This document shows, piece after piece, positions 17,634-26,525 of a stretch of 48,034 nucleotides of DNA; within the stretch, counting starts at the first letter, position 1; every line of letters starts with the position of its first letter. The position numbers were made by a program, and so were the translations under genes. The stretch lies in contig DLFD01000026.1 of NCBI GenBank assembly GCA_002482005.1, positions 1 to 48,034 on the forward strand, read 5' to 3'. The notes beneath the pieces were generated by a model. It made no database searches, was not told where the DNA came from, and saw nothing but the letters and a program-made list of their open reading frames with translations. The DNA is from Lachnospiraceae bacterium UBA7729 (lineage in GTDB: Bacteria; Bacillota; Clostridia; Lachnospirales; Lachnospiraceae).

Positions 17634-17670
17634 TAAGGATATAGCAGGCAGGCCGTTTTCTATATCCTTA
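17634..17670. promoter_or_regulatory. Perfect 11-bp inverted repeat before the symporter gene
   Basis: The arms taaggatatag (17634-17644) and ctatatcctta (17660-17670) are exact reverse complements with a 15-base GC-rich spacer. They lie in the 160-base gap between the esterase stop and the symporter start. This could be a transcription-factor operator for an internal promoter, or an mRNA hairpin separating the two messages. There is no U-run, so it is not a typical terminator. Confidence 0.5.
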
Positions 17671-17702
17671 TATTGCTCTGTTTGTATATATTCTGTCGTA
17701 TT

Positions 17703-19190
17703 TCAGTTCTCGTAGAAGCGCATGTCCCCCCATAGTTTCATGAGATCGGTCCTGTTGAACTGCTCCGTACCGCTCTTTCTGTTGAATAAGCGACCGATGG
17801 AATTTCGTCCGGAGCAGCGGGCCCAGTCGTCTGCTGCCGGATGTCCGTATTTCGTGAAGGAAACCCAGTTACCATGCACTTCATCACAGATGGACCGGAC
17901 GTCCGCCTCGTCCTCCCCCGCGAAGATAAAATCCGACCATGGATGATTCTTCATGACCTTGAATACGGCCGGCAGTTCGCAGGCGTGCGTGGCACCCATT
18001 CCACTCTCAAATCCGCTCTTTGTTACATGATCATAGCGGTACATCCACACGTCTCTGGTATGCTCCAGCTGGGCTTCCGCGACCTTGATAGCAGGCATCT
18101 TGAATGCGTAGTCCGTCGCGAACTGGATAAACGGATCCCTGCAGGCCTCATAGTAGGCTTTGACGGCAGGATACTTGTCTGAGTGGTCGTTCTTCTCAAA
18201 CATTTCCCTGATCATGTCCCAGGAGTTCGGGAAACCTGTGTTCTCGGGATGGACGAATGTGGTTCCCTCATGCTTTGTCGTACCGATGATGAGGGGAATG
18301 CCCGCCGCGCTGCCTGCCCGGATCGCCTCGATCGGGCGGACAGGAAGAAGATCATCCTGGACCGGACCCGGCAGGAACATGCCAGGATTCCTGTACTGGC
18401 CGCGCTGCTGGACCCGCTCATTGGCATCCAGAACGTCGTATGGATCGATCGTTTTCAGTTTCGGGACATCCTCCTCCGTATAGTGCATGCCTTCCAGGAA
18501 GATCATGATATTTTCCCGCGCCATGCGGTGAGTCATCACACAGTTGGGCAGGCCGCTTTCGACAATTGCCTGCGTAAATGTACCTCTGGCGGATGGCGCA
18601 GCAAGCAGATTGATGACGGAGGCTCCGCCCGCGGACTCTCCGCAGATGGTGATCCTCTCCGGATCTCCGCCGAAAGCCTCGATGTTGTCCCGGATCCAGT
18701 GCATAGCTGTCAGCTGGTCAGACAGACCGCAGTTGCTGTCAAACTCTTCTCCGCCCGGGAAAGTCGTGAAATCATAGAATCCGAATACATTCAGGCGGTA
18801 CTGGAAAGATACATAGATGATCCCATCGTCTGCAAAAGCATCGCCATGATACAGGGGATCGCTTGTATATCCAATGTTGTAGCCGCCACCGTAGATATAG
18901 ACGAAGACCGGAAGTTTTTCTCCCTCATGGCTTGCTGAAATCGGGCGCTTCACATTCACAAACAGGCAGTCCTCGCTGCCTTTCTTGACGCCGCCTTCCA
19001 TCTGCACCGGAGCTGGTCCGTACTCTTTGGCGTCAAATACATCTTTCCATGGTTTCTTTTGAACACAGCGGCGGAAACGCAGCTTTCCGACCGGTGCTTC
19101 CGCATACGGAATCCCCAGAAATTCCTCACGGCCATCCCTCACATATCCCCGGACTTTTCCGGTAGTCGTCTGTACAATCAGCTCTCTCAT
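17703..19190 (-). CDS. Type-B carboxylesterase
   Basis: This 495-residue alpha/beta hydrolase is of the PnbA/cholinesterase group. The nucleophile is S186 (ICGESAGGAS), the oxyanion hole GGGY is at 101-104, and the acid E308 (TKHEGTTF) and base H402 (GATHACELPAVF) follow in canonical order. The N-terminal EFLGIPYAEAPVGKLRFR and EDCLFVNV segments are typical. There is no signal peptide, so it acts on esters inside the cell. The start is fixed by AGGAAGG. It sits between the glycosidase and the symporter, in the same direction. It could remove acyl groups from imported plant glycosides before rhamnosidase action; this substrate link is inference. Confidence 0.9.
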   Translation of the reverse strand: MRELIVQTTTGKVRGYVRDGREEFLGIPYAEAPVGKLRFRRCVQKKPWKDVFDAKEYGPAPVQMEGGVKKGSEDCLFVNVKRPISASHEGEKLPVFVYIYGGGYNIGYTSDPLYHGDAFADDGIIYVSFQYRLNVFGFYDFTTFPGGEEFDSNCGLSDQLTAMHWIRDNIEAFGGDPERITICGESAGGASVINLLAAPSARGTFTQAIVESGLPNCVMTHRMARENIMIFLEGMHYTEEDVPKLKTIDPYDVLDANERVQQRGQYRNPGMFLPGPVQDDLLPVRPIEAIRAGSAAGIPLIIGTTKHEGTTFVHPENTGFPNSWDMIREMFEKNDHSDKYPAVKAYYEACRDPFIQFATDYAFKMPAIKVAEAQLEHTRDVWMYRYDHVTKSGFESGMGATHACELPAVFKVMKNHPWSDFIFAGEDEADVRSICDEVHGNWVSFTKYGHPAADDWARCSGRNSIGRLFNRKSGTEQFNRTDLMKLWGDMRFYEN

Positions 19191-19261
19191 GACCCTTCCT
19201 CCGATCTGTCCTATTCTTCACGGGAACTGTATGGCCAGCCCCTTTGACTGTCTCTCTTCTT

Positions 19262-20482
19262 TCAGTTTCCTGCCTTCTCCAGCAGCATAGCCGCGATCCG
19301 TCTTCCAATCGCGGAAAGATCTGCCTTCGCTCCGGTCATTTTCTGGATGGCTTTCGCTCTTGCCCGCGGCTGACAGCCATCTTCAGGATCCGTAAAGAGT
19401 CCGAAGTATACCTCGGTCAGCCCCCCGATCTGGTTGTCCTCTATGCCTGCCCTCCTGAGCATGGCATTCTCATTGAGCAGGCGGAAGTTGTGGAGTGTCC
19501 TTACGTAGGGCATCTCTTCTGCGTACTTCATGATCTTCTGGTTGTATCCGGCATACCGTTGCTCCCATTCCTTGTTTCCACAGTCCGTGAAGCCGGCCTC
19601 CGTCAGAATGACTTGTTTGTCTCCGTCCCCGTACTTGCGCATGACCCGGTAAGCCGCGTCATTGTAGTCACGCCAGAGGGTATCCGGCTCCTCCACATCG
19701 AGAAACAGGTCCTTGTCCGGCACTTCCTTCGTTGTAAATACATATGGATGCCAGGCAACGATGTCGAAAAAGTCATCCGGATCCGTCGACCAGGTCTTAC
19801 CGCCTTTGATGCGGGAATAAAGCTGATCCAGAGCCCAGGCGACGCCGTACATGACCGGGAAGAAATCCGGCATGCCGCCCCCCAGCGCCGGAGTAGACAG
19901 GGCTGGTGAAAATGAGGCAACCTTTGCTTTCGGGTTTCCTTTCCGGATCCCTCTCGCGGAGACATACATCATATCCAGCGCAATATCATACTTCTCATCC
20001 GGTGAGAAGGGATGTGTCATATCGGTCTGCAGGAATCCGTCCGGATGAAGAAAAGCGTTCAAGTTCCATTCATTTCCGACCTCCCAGATCGCCACCTCCG
20101 GGAACAGGGACGCCATGGTCTCCCAGGACTGCTCCAGCATGGAAAGTGCTTTCATATAGAGACTTCCGGCAGTCAGATCCCGCTTCGGCATGGCATGCCC
20201 GCTTTTCTGGATGCAGCCCTCCGGAAGGAACCATTCATGGCTCATTCCGGTCACCTCGATGTCCGCTTCCTGGAGCCTTTTCAGGAGCCGCCGATGCTGC
20301 TCCACTGCTTTCTTGTTGGGCGTGACCGGATCGTCGAGGATCTCCGTGATGTGCATCCAGGACCGGTATGCCCGGCAGCCCAGGCCCGTGATCAGATCCA
20401 CATACGCATCCGCCGGAATACCCTGGTCCCGCTCCCTCTGGACCAGCGGTTCTCCTACTCCAAACAGTCTGTCGTTCTTCAT
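19262..20482 (-). CDS. Clan-A-like glycoside hydrolase (TIM barrel), family uncertain
   Basis: This 406-residue cytoplasmic protein has two glutamates placed as in retaining clan GH-A enzymes: E138 in IWEVGNEWNLNAF (acid/base after Asn) and E295 in QVILTEAGF (nucleophile). Other barrel strands are visible (CRAYRSWMH, VASFSPAL, FFDIVAWHPYVF). This resembles GH39/GH5-type proteins, but the subfamily could not be fixed. The start is chosen at the ATG after AAGGGAG; an upstream frame of 13 codons lacks an RBS. It is the first gene of the cluster glycosidase-esterase-symporter-GH78. It probably trims a sugar other than rhamnose from the same imported glycoside. Confidence 0.75.
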   Translation of the reverse strand: MKNDRLFGVGEPLVQRERDQGIPADAYVDLITGLGCRAYRSWMHITEILDDPVTPNKKAVEQHRRLLKRLQEADIEVTGMSHEWFLPEGCIQKSGHAMPKRDLTAGSLYMKALSMLEQSWETMASLFPEVAIWEVGNEWNLNAFLHPDGFLQTDMTHPFSPDEKYDIALDMMYVSARGIRKGNPKAKVASFSPALSTPALGGGMPDFFPVMYGVAWALDQLYSRIKGGKTWSTDPDDFFDIVAWHPYVFTTKEVPDKDLFLDVEEPDTLWRDYNDAAYRVMRKYGDGDKQVILTEAGFTDCGNKEWEQRYAGYNQKIMKYAEEMPYVRTLHNFRLLNENAMLRRAGIEDNQIGGLTEVYFGLFTDPEDGCQPRARAKAIQKMTGAKADLSAIGRRIAAMLLEKAGN

Positions 20483-20636
20483 GGCTTTTCTCCCTTTTCC
20501 GGTGATCGATTCTGCTGTCATCCTGCTGTCTTTATTCTGCTTCTTTCTGTTTCTCTGCTTCTGAAATAAGAATAATGGAGAATGGCGAGCTGATATATCT
20601 TTATTTTGTCATTGATATAAAAATTTTGCGTAAAAT
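20483..20636 (-). promoter_or_regulatory. Promoter region of the glycosidase-esterase-symporter-GH78 cluster
   Basis: This AT-rich stretch lies between the glycosidase start and the terminator of the AraC gene. It contains tgcgtaaaataaa at 20627-20639, the exact 13-mer also found at 4658-4670 upstream of the YesL pair on the same strand. It may be a regulator site; no definite -35/-10 pair was assigned. Confidence 0.4.
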
Positions 20637-20660
20637 AAAAGGACGGTTCCCCGTCCTTTT
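20637..20660 (-). terminator. Intrinsic terminator of the AraC gene
   Basis: A perfect 10-bp stem aaaaggacgg/ccgtcctttt has a 4-base loop. On the minus strand it ends in cctttt followed by attttat, directly downstream of the AraC stop codon at 20687. The symmetric A/T ends mean it could also work in the other direction. Confidence 0.85.
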
Positions 20661-20686
20661 ATTCCTCCTTTTATTCTGCCTGTTTT

Positions 20687-21967
20687 TCAGATTTTTCTCC
20701 TGCTCTGCCTTGACGGATCTGTTCTCCGGCTTTTCTCCCCGGCAGTTTCCGGCCCTTTCCCGCTCTCCCATTCTGCTGCTTTGTATCGGTCCCGGTACTG
20801 TCTGGGTGTCATATGCATATGCTCCCGGAAGACCCTGCCAAAATAGCTCTGCGACGGAAAGTTGACATATTCAGCGATCTGAGCCAGAGTCAGTTCTGAA
20901 TATTTCAGCATATTCGACGCCCTGTCAATGCGCACCCGGGTCAGATATTCCTGGAATGTAGTCCCTGTATCCTTCCGGAACCTCCGGGACAGATAATAGG
21001 GACTGATTCCAATTTTTCCGGCAGCATCCTCCAGATACAGTTTCTCCCGATAGTGCCTGGAAATGTAATTCTTGCATAGTTCTGTATAATTCGAAGAGTT
21101 TTGCTGCCTCTTTTTCTCGCTCACTCTCCCTGCGAATTCCCTGATCGCCGCATCCCTCATGCTCAGGATCTCTGCCGCTGATGAGCAACTGTCGCATCTG
21201 CTGATATAAAAACCGCTGATCCTGTATGCTTCTCCTGGAGAAATTCCGCTGTCGATGGCAGCCCGTGAAGAGAGCGTGATCCCGATGACTGCAAGATTCC
21301 TCCAGTGTCCCAGAGCTTTCGAGGACAAGCGGCCTGAATCCTGGTCCATTTCCCGGCTGAGACGGACAGCATCTTCCCCCCGGCCTTCCCGGACCGCGTC
21401 CAGCATATCGTGTTCCTGCCTGTAGGAATGCCGCCAGGTTTCTTCATATTCATCCTGTTCCTCCTCGGACAGGGAATACTCTGCCTTTTCCTTCGCCTCA
21501 TCCTGAACGCTTAAAGACAGATGATTGCCGGACAGAATCTCCTCCTCCGTATAAACGATCCCCGTCAGAAGCTCCGCCGCGATGCATACGACAGCAAGGA
21601 TCTGCCCTCCCGTAAAGACATGAAGCTGAGGTGTGTCGTCCGTCCGGCGGCGGTCCCCCTGCCAGCCGTACTTCCGGAACATTGCCCTGACCGCTGCATC
21701 ACTTCTTGGTACCACGCTCATAGGCCCAATCATGCAGAAACCTTCCTGCGCATGAATGCAGGCATAGTAAAGTTCGAATTCATCTCTGATCAGAAGCGGA
21801 AGCTCCTGATCAGATGCTTTCCGGACAAACTGCTGACGAAGCTGCCTGCTCAGGAGGACCGGAGTTTCCTGACTCCCTGAAAGTACTGCATCTCTTCCGT
21901 CTTCATACATGAAGATGATCGGTGCTCTCGCAGCTGCGCCAAGTTTTTTCAGTCTCTCTTCCTGCAT
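20687..21967 (-). CDS. AraC-family regulator with large sensor domain
   Basis: This 426-residue protein has an N-terminal PocR-like or GAF-like sensory region of ~150 residues (FMYEDGRDAVL…YYACIHAQEGFCMIGP). A helical linker with many charged residues (150-300) and a C-terminal AraC double helix-turn-helix (about 305-400; LYLEDAAGKIGISPYYLSRR, LAQIAEYVNFPSQSYFGRVF, then MTPRQYRDRY) follow. The tail is basic. AAGGTGA precedes the ATG. It ends upstream of the glycosidase cluster on the same strand, separated by a terminator, and is the likely activator of that cluster. The sensory ligand is unknown. Confidence 0.85.
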   Translation of the reverse strand: MQEERLKKLGAAARAPIIFMYEDGRDAVLSGSQETPVLLSRQLRQQFVRKASDQELPLLIRDEFELYYACIHAQEGFCMIGPMSVVPRSDAAVRAMFRKYGWQGDRRRTDDTPQLHVFTGGQILAVVCIAAELLTGIVYTEEEILSGNHLSLSVQDEAKEKAEYSLSEEEQDEYEETWRHSYRQEHDMLDAVREGRGEDAVRLSREMDQDSGRLSSKALGHWRNLAVIGITLSSRAAIDSGISPGEAYRISGFYISRCDSCSSAAEILSMRDAAIREFAGRVSEKKRQQNSSNYTELCKNYISRHYREKLYLEDAAGKIGISPYYLSRRFRKDTGTTFQEYLTRVRIDRASNMLKYSELTLAQIAEYVNFPSQSYFGRVFREHMHMTPRQYRDRYKAAEWESGKGPETAGEKSRRTDPSRQSRRKI

Positions 21968-22083
21968 CTCTTCGTCACCTTACACCTTTCTGCGCAATGA
22001 TGGACGTTCCTGCCGTCCTCATCATTATATTCTCTCATCTCAGGTTCCGCCATAAACCATCATTGCATTCCAAAGGAGATTGA

Positions 22084-22539
22084 TATAAAGTAATAGGCAG
22101 ATTTGCAAAGGCGCTGTCCCGGATGGAAAAGCAGAAGGTGGTCAGCGAGGGCGCCGGTGCGGTGTCTGTCGCCGCCGTGCTCTATCACAAACTTCCTCTG
22201 GCAGGCAAAAAGGTCGTCTGCCTGATCTCGGGAGGCAACATCGATGTCAATATCCTCTCACATGTCATCTCCAGGGGGCTGATGAAGACCGGCCGCAAGG
22301 CGGAATTCGTCATCGAACTCGAAGACAAGCCAGGGCAGCTGGAACAGGCTGTCCACATCTTCTCCTCCCGTGGGGCGAATATCACCAGCGTCGTCCACTC
22401 CAGTTCCAGAGATGAATCCCAGATCAACAGCCGCTATGTCACGATCCGGGTCGAAACCCGGGATGCGGGGCATATCGCAGAGATCCGGGAAGAGTTCGGA
22501 AGGCAGGGCTTCCATGTCGTGTCGGAATACCATATCTGA
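22084..22539 (+). pseudogene. C-terminal fragment of threonine ammonia-lyase (IlvA/TdcB type) with ACT domain
   Basis: The frame is open from 22084 with no start near the preceding AAAGGAG; the first ATG is at 22123. It reads the end of the PLP domain (KQKVVSEGAGAVSVAAVLYH, CLISGGNIDVNILSHVI), then an ACT domain (FVIELEDKPGQLEQAVHIFS, then VRVETRDAGHIAEI). Full enzymes are ~400 residues with a PLP-binding lysine in the first third, which is absent here. It is thus a truncated remnant, although expression of a free ACT domain cannot be excluded. Confidence 0.75.
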
Positions 22540-22569
22540 CCGGTGGTAAACGCTCTGCGTCAATTATAC

Positions 22570-22619
22570 GTTGTATTATTTACAACTTTTTCCCCTGAAA
22601 TCGTTGTAAATAATACAAC
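22570..22619. promoter_or_regulatory. Nested 17-bp inverted repeat
   Basis: gttgtattatttacaac (22570-22586) and gttgtaaataatacaac (22603-22619) are exact reverse complements separated by 16 bases. Each arm is itself palindromic at its ends (gttgta/tacaac). It could form one long hairpin or present two operator copies to a dimeric regulator. It lies between the lyase remnant and the AraC remnant, so the gene it served may be lost. Confidence 0.55.
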
Positions 22620-22636
22620 TTTATTTATTTCTGGAT

Positions 22637-22755
22637 TTTTACAAGGAGACCGGCATACGCCTGAATGACTTTATCCGTCAGGCACGCATCGAATACGCGA
22701 AGATCGCCCTGGTCACCACAAACCGCAGCATTCAGGAGATCAGCGATGCACTCCG
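22637..22755 (+). pseudogene. Fragment of an AraC-family helix-turn-helix domain
   Basis: The plus strand reads FYKETGIRLNDFIRQARIEY, then AKIALVTTNRSIQEISDALRF. This is the linker and second helix-turn-helix of an AraC regulator. It has no start and breaks off at a junction near 22755, where sequence of the opposite-strand remnant begins. Confidence 0.7.
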
Positions 22756-23570
22756 CTTCCGCCAGAAGGAGGCCGGTCGGCTGCATTCCCCGTCTCCTGG
22801 AAGCGCTTCCCTCGACGATGATATCCCCTCCAACCGCAATATAATTTGTAGACGGGAGCGGTTCGATGCCTTTCTCGATCCAGTCGGACAGATCCAGCAG
22901 CGCCTGCCTCATGACGCCCATATAATTGACGACGAATGTATTCTGGTTCTTCGCCGTATTCGCATGCATGGAGTGGTCATGATAGTAGAGGCGGAAGTGA
23001 TCTTCATTTCCTTTTGCCTCTATGACCGTATGACGGTACCAGTCCGCGCACCAGGGGCAGGTGGACTCATCGTTCAGTGCCTGTACCACGATCACGTTGC
23101 CCTGGATCTCGCCGTCCTGAACCGTGCCGGTCCCGGTCATGTTCGTACCAAGGATCCTGCTTCTCTGGGGAATGGTCGGCTTTCCGTCCTCGTCGCGGAA
23201 CTGGTCCCAGGCATGAAAGCTCAGATCTGCGGGAACCTGATGGCGATAATAGGACTGAACGGCGATATAGTCAGAATTGTCGAGTAGGATCTCATCGCCG
23301 GGCTGGACTTTGGACAGAACACCCGCAATATCATCCATCCCATAGCACATGCCAAGCGACAGACAGTTTCCCTTTATTCCTCCGAGAAGAAGCTTCTGTC
23401 CCCTCACTTTCCAGCTCAGGAAACAGATATTTGTTCCTTTCAGATACAGATCCCCTGTCGGGACATCTTCCACCTCGATATAGGCGCCGCTTCCGTCTGC
23501 CAGCCTTCTGCAATGAGTAACCGCCCGGTTCGTCTTTTCCGCTGTGCCTTCGAGCCTTACGATCCAGGCC
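22756..23570 (-). pseudogene. Internal fragment of a conserved hypothetical protein
   Basis: The minus-strand frame reads VRLEGTAEKTNRAVTHCRRL, DGSGAYIEVEDVPTGDLYLK, DEILLDNSDYIAVQSYYRHQ, ESTCPWCADWYRHTVIEA and LLDLSDWIEKGIEPLPSTNY. It has no start codon of its own: upstream it runs into GH78 sequence in another frame near 23560. At its 3' end it runs into the antisense of the AraC remnant. The family is a larger protein known to me only as uncharacterised, with an alpha/beta-hydrolase-like look. Both ends are lost. In-frame read-through to 22625 is an artefact of the junction. Confidence 0.55.
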
Positions 23571-25340
23571 CAGATGGTCCCGCAGGGTCAGCGTCATGCC
23601 GGTCATGGTATCGATGCAGGGCCGTCCGTTTTTCGAATAATACTCATCGCTGATGAAAGAACGGAGTTTCTTCTCCAGATCGCCGTATTTCTCAGCCTCT
23701 TCCGGTTTTCCGATGATAGCGGCAGCTCTGGCGACGATGCCCGCGCTCAGCGCATAGTAGACCTGGGCGATGAAACCTTCGTCCGTTCCTCCCTTTACAG
23801 CGTCGGAGATCTGGGGGCCGTCCAGGGCCAGCCAGTCGCCGAACTGGAAGGTCTTAGACCAGCCATGGTCGTAGCCGTCCACGAGGGCGATATAGTCTAC
23901 CCACCCCTTCATGCTGTCAAACTGTTCCTCCAGGATCCTCGGATCGCCGTAGGTCAGGTACATATTCCACGGGATCACGGTCGCCGCGTCCCCCCAGACC
24001 GCTCCTGTCCCGCCGATTCTGGCTGCCGGAACGACACAGGAGACCATGCCTCCATGCTCTCGCTGTTCACTGTCGATATCGTGCAGGTACTTTCTGTAGA
24101 ATGCATAGCAGTCCATCTGCATCATGGCCGTGGGGGAAAATACGTCCGCGTCCCCTGTCCATCCCATCCGTTCATCTCTCTGCGGGCAGTCGGTGGGGAC
24201 ATCGATGAAATTGCCCTTCTGGCCCCAGAGGACATTGGAGATCAGCTGGTTAATGACGGGAGAACCGGTCTCCATCTTTCCGGTCGCCTGAAGGTCAGAA
24301 TACAGAGCTACGGCCGTGAAGTCCTTCGGGTCCAGATCCGTGACTCCCTCGATCTTCACATAACGGTAGCCGTAGTAGGTGAATTTCGGCTCGAGGACAT
24401 GTTCTTTCCCGTCCGAGATATATACGTATTCCGCCTTTGCCGTCCGCAGATTCTCATTGTAGAAGTTACCGTTCTGAAGGATCTCTCCAAACTGCAGGTG
24501 GATCTTTGTCCCCTTCTTTTCATGGACGCGCATGCAGAAGATACCTGCTATTTCCTGTCCGAGATCGAGCACCTGCTCTCCGGCAGGCGTTATGATGATA
24601 CGGTCTGTCTGAAGCAGTTCGTGGGCAAGGACCGTAAGAGAGTAGCGGGCGACAAGGGCCGGACCCTCCTCATCGCCGAAACGGGTCTCATCCTTTCTGT
24701 CTTCCGCCTGCATCTGCTCAAAATCATCCTTTGCCAGACAAGGATCCCCGGTCTTTTCCGAATGCTATTTTTCATCGAAAAGCCATTCCCGGTAGGACGG
24801 TCCCTCCACGATCTCCGCAGGGCATACTTTCCCCTCAGGCAGGGTATCGTCGACCGTCTCTCCGTCATAAAGGTTCGATGAAGTAATGTTCGAGTCGGTC
24901 CTTGTCCAGCTCTCATCCGTCCCGATCACCGTAATACTTCCATCTTCATGAAGGATCCGGATCTCCGCGAGCAGTTTGAAGCCATAGCCGTAACGTCCGC
25001 GCCCATCATGGTTATCATAGCCGAACCGGCCCTTGTACCAGCCATCTCCGAGAAGGACGGACAGAGTGCCTCCCTGACGGACTTCCTCCGTGATGTCGAA
25101 TGTCTGGTACTGGAGCCAGAGATCATAGTTATTGCTGTATGGGGTCAGGTATTCGTCGCCGATCCACCTGGCCTGCCAGGGATCTTCCATCTTCGCGGTC
25201 TCAAACCAGCATACATCGCTTACTGCAGAATCCCCCGTCTCATCCCAGACGGTCACTGTCCAGAAGTAGCGGGTATATGGCTTTTCCTTCACCGGATCCT
25301 CTGACACCTTGGGCAGAAGCAGTGGATCTGCTTTTCCAGA
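23555..25340 (-). pseudogene. Broken second GH78 alpha-L-rhamnosidase
   Basis: Two frames make up one gene. From 25340 the reading ADPLLLPKVSEDP, TRYFWTVTVWDETGDSAVSD, WQARWIGDEYL and LLGDGWYKGRFGYDNHDGRG is the N-terminal beta region. A stop at 24765 and a shift follow. From ~24713 the catalytic part continues with FTYYGYRYVKIEG and the classical GH78 motif DVPTDCPQRDERMGWTGDA. The C-terminal third and its catalytic residues are missing where the frame meets the hypothetical-protein fragment (~23560). The 5' end is also cut, just after the stop of the ABC permease. It differs from the intact GH78 gene at 13.6 kb, so it is not its duplicate. Confidence 0.8.
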
Positions 25341-25358
25341 TCAACTGTTTTCTGCTCC

Positions 25359-26525
25359 TCACTCGTACCTGAGCGCATCGATCGGCCGCAGCCTTGCCGC
25401 TTTGTTTGCCGGATAGATGCCAAACACCAGTCCTACCCCTACAGAGAATGCAAGCGCAATCAGCGCCACACTCGGAGATATGGAGAATGCGATGTCCGTC
25501 TGGACCAGGTTCAGGACCATCATGACCACCTGACTCAGAGCCATACCGATCATGCCTCCGACAAGGGAGATCATCACAGACTCGATCATGAACTGGACCG
25601 TGATATCGCTGCGCTGGGCGCCGATTGCCTTGCGGATGCCGATCTCCTTCGTGCGCTCCGTCACGGACACCAGCATGATGTTCATGATGCCGATGCCTCC
25701 GACCAGAAGCGAGATCGCCGCGATCCCTCCCAGCATCAGAGACAGGGTATTCATGACTGTCTTCATCATATCCATGATATTCGACATATTGATGATCGTA
25801 TAGTCATCCTCAGACCGATACTTCTTCCGGAGAAATGACTCAACCTCCGTCTGCACTTCTGCCGGGTCTCCGTCTTCGGGAGCCGCCGCTATAAAGGTGG
25901 AAACAGACACCTGGCGCAGCAGCCTCTGGGCACACGTAAGTGGGATAAAAATGACGTCATTCGTGCTCCCCATCATGGATTCGTCCTGCGCTTTCAGCAC
26001 GCCGGCGACAAGAAAGTCCTGACCGCTGACGCGGACAGTCTGCCCTTTTGCATCGCCGTCCCCGAACAGTTTCCGCGCGATCCCGGAGCCGAGTACGCAT
26101 ACTTTCAGATACTCCTGAACGTCATATTCCCTTATGTAGCGCCCATAAGCCAGATCCAGGTTCTTTACTGCTTCATAGGCAGGCGTGATGCCGTACAGAG
26201 TGGTGTCCTCGCTTCCGCTGCCCGCAACAGCAGTAGCCGCTCCGGAAAGATACGGCGCCACATACTCGATCGCATCTGACTCTTCGAGAACTGACAGCTC
26301 GCTTCTGGAAAGACGTCTGCTGCGGTCCGTGATGGTCACCGTGACCTGATTGCCGCCAAGTCCCTCCATGGAGTCTGTGATAGTACCTGTTCCGCTCTGA
26401 ACGATCGAGACCAGAAGGGTAACAGAGAACACGCCGATGATGATCCCCAGCATGGTGAGAAAAGAACGCATCTTGTTGGAGAGGATGGCGCTGACTGCCA
26501 TTCTGACAGACTGCCTCAGTTTCAT
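25359..26525 (-). CDS. MacB/YknZ-type ABC export permease
   Basis: This 388-residue protein has an N-terminal transmembrane helix (about 17-40; MRSFLTMLGIIIGVFSVTLL), a large extracytoplasmic MacB core domain (about 45-250), and three C-terminal helices of the FtsX domain. The latter include ISLLVGGIGIMNIMLVSVTE, then RTKEIGIRKAIGA, and a final TM ending in NKAARLRPIDALRYE. GGGAGG precedes the ATG, which overlaps the ATPase stop by four bases. With the upstream ATPase and adaptor genes it forms a MacB-like exporter, probably for peptides, lipids or antimicrobials. A mechanotransmission role rather than classical transport is known for MacB. Confidence 0.92.
   Translation of the reverse strand: MKLRQSVRMAVSAILSNKMRSFLTMLGIIIGVFSVTLLVSIVQSGTGTITDSMEGLGGNQVTVTITDRSRRLSRSELSVLEESDAIEYVAPYLSGAATAVAGSGSEDTTLYGITPAYEAVKNLDLAYGRYIREYDVQEYLKVCVLGSGIARKLFGDGDAKGQTVRVSGQDFLVAGVLKAQDESMMGSTNDVIFIPLTCAQRLLRQVSVSTFIAAAPEDGDPAEVQTEVESFLRKKYRSEDDYTIINMSNIMDMMKTVMNTLSLMLGGIAAISLLVGGIGIMNIMLVSVTERTKEIGIRKAIGAQRSDITVQFMIESVMISLVGGMIGMALSQVVMMVLNLVQTDIAFSISPSVALIALAFSVGVGLVFGIYPANKAARLRPIDALRYE

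Noticed and set aside
22625..22755. 3' end of the minus-strand open frame reading into lysine-rich VKIQK
   Set aside because: This part is the antisense of an AraC HTH fragment; the true similarity of the minus-strand protein ends near 22756.
23544..24881. 445-codon open frame on the plus strand
   Set aside because: It is antisense to the broken GH78 gene; it survives only because of the GC-rich codon pattern of the other strand.
13586..25340. The broken GH78 gene as a duplicate of the intact one
   Set aside because: The catalytic motifs differ (DCPQRDERMGWTGD against DCPFYEQLQYVMD) and flanking genes differ, so they are separate family members.
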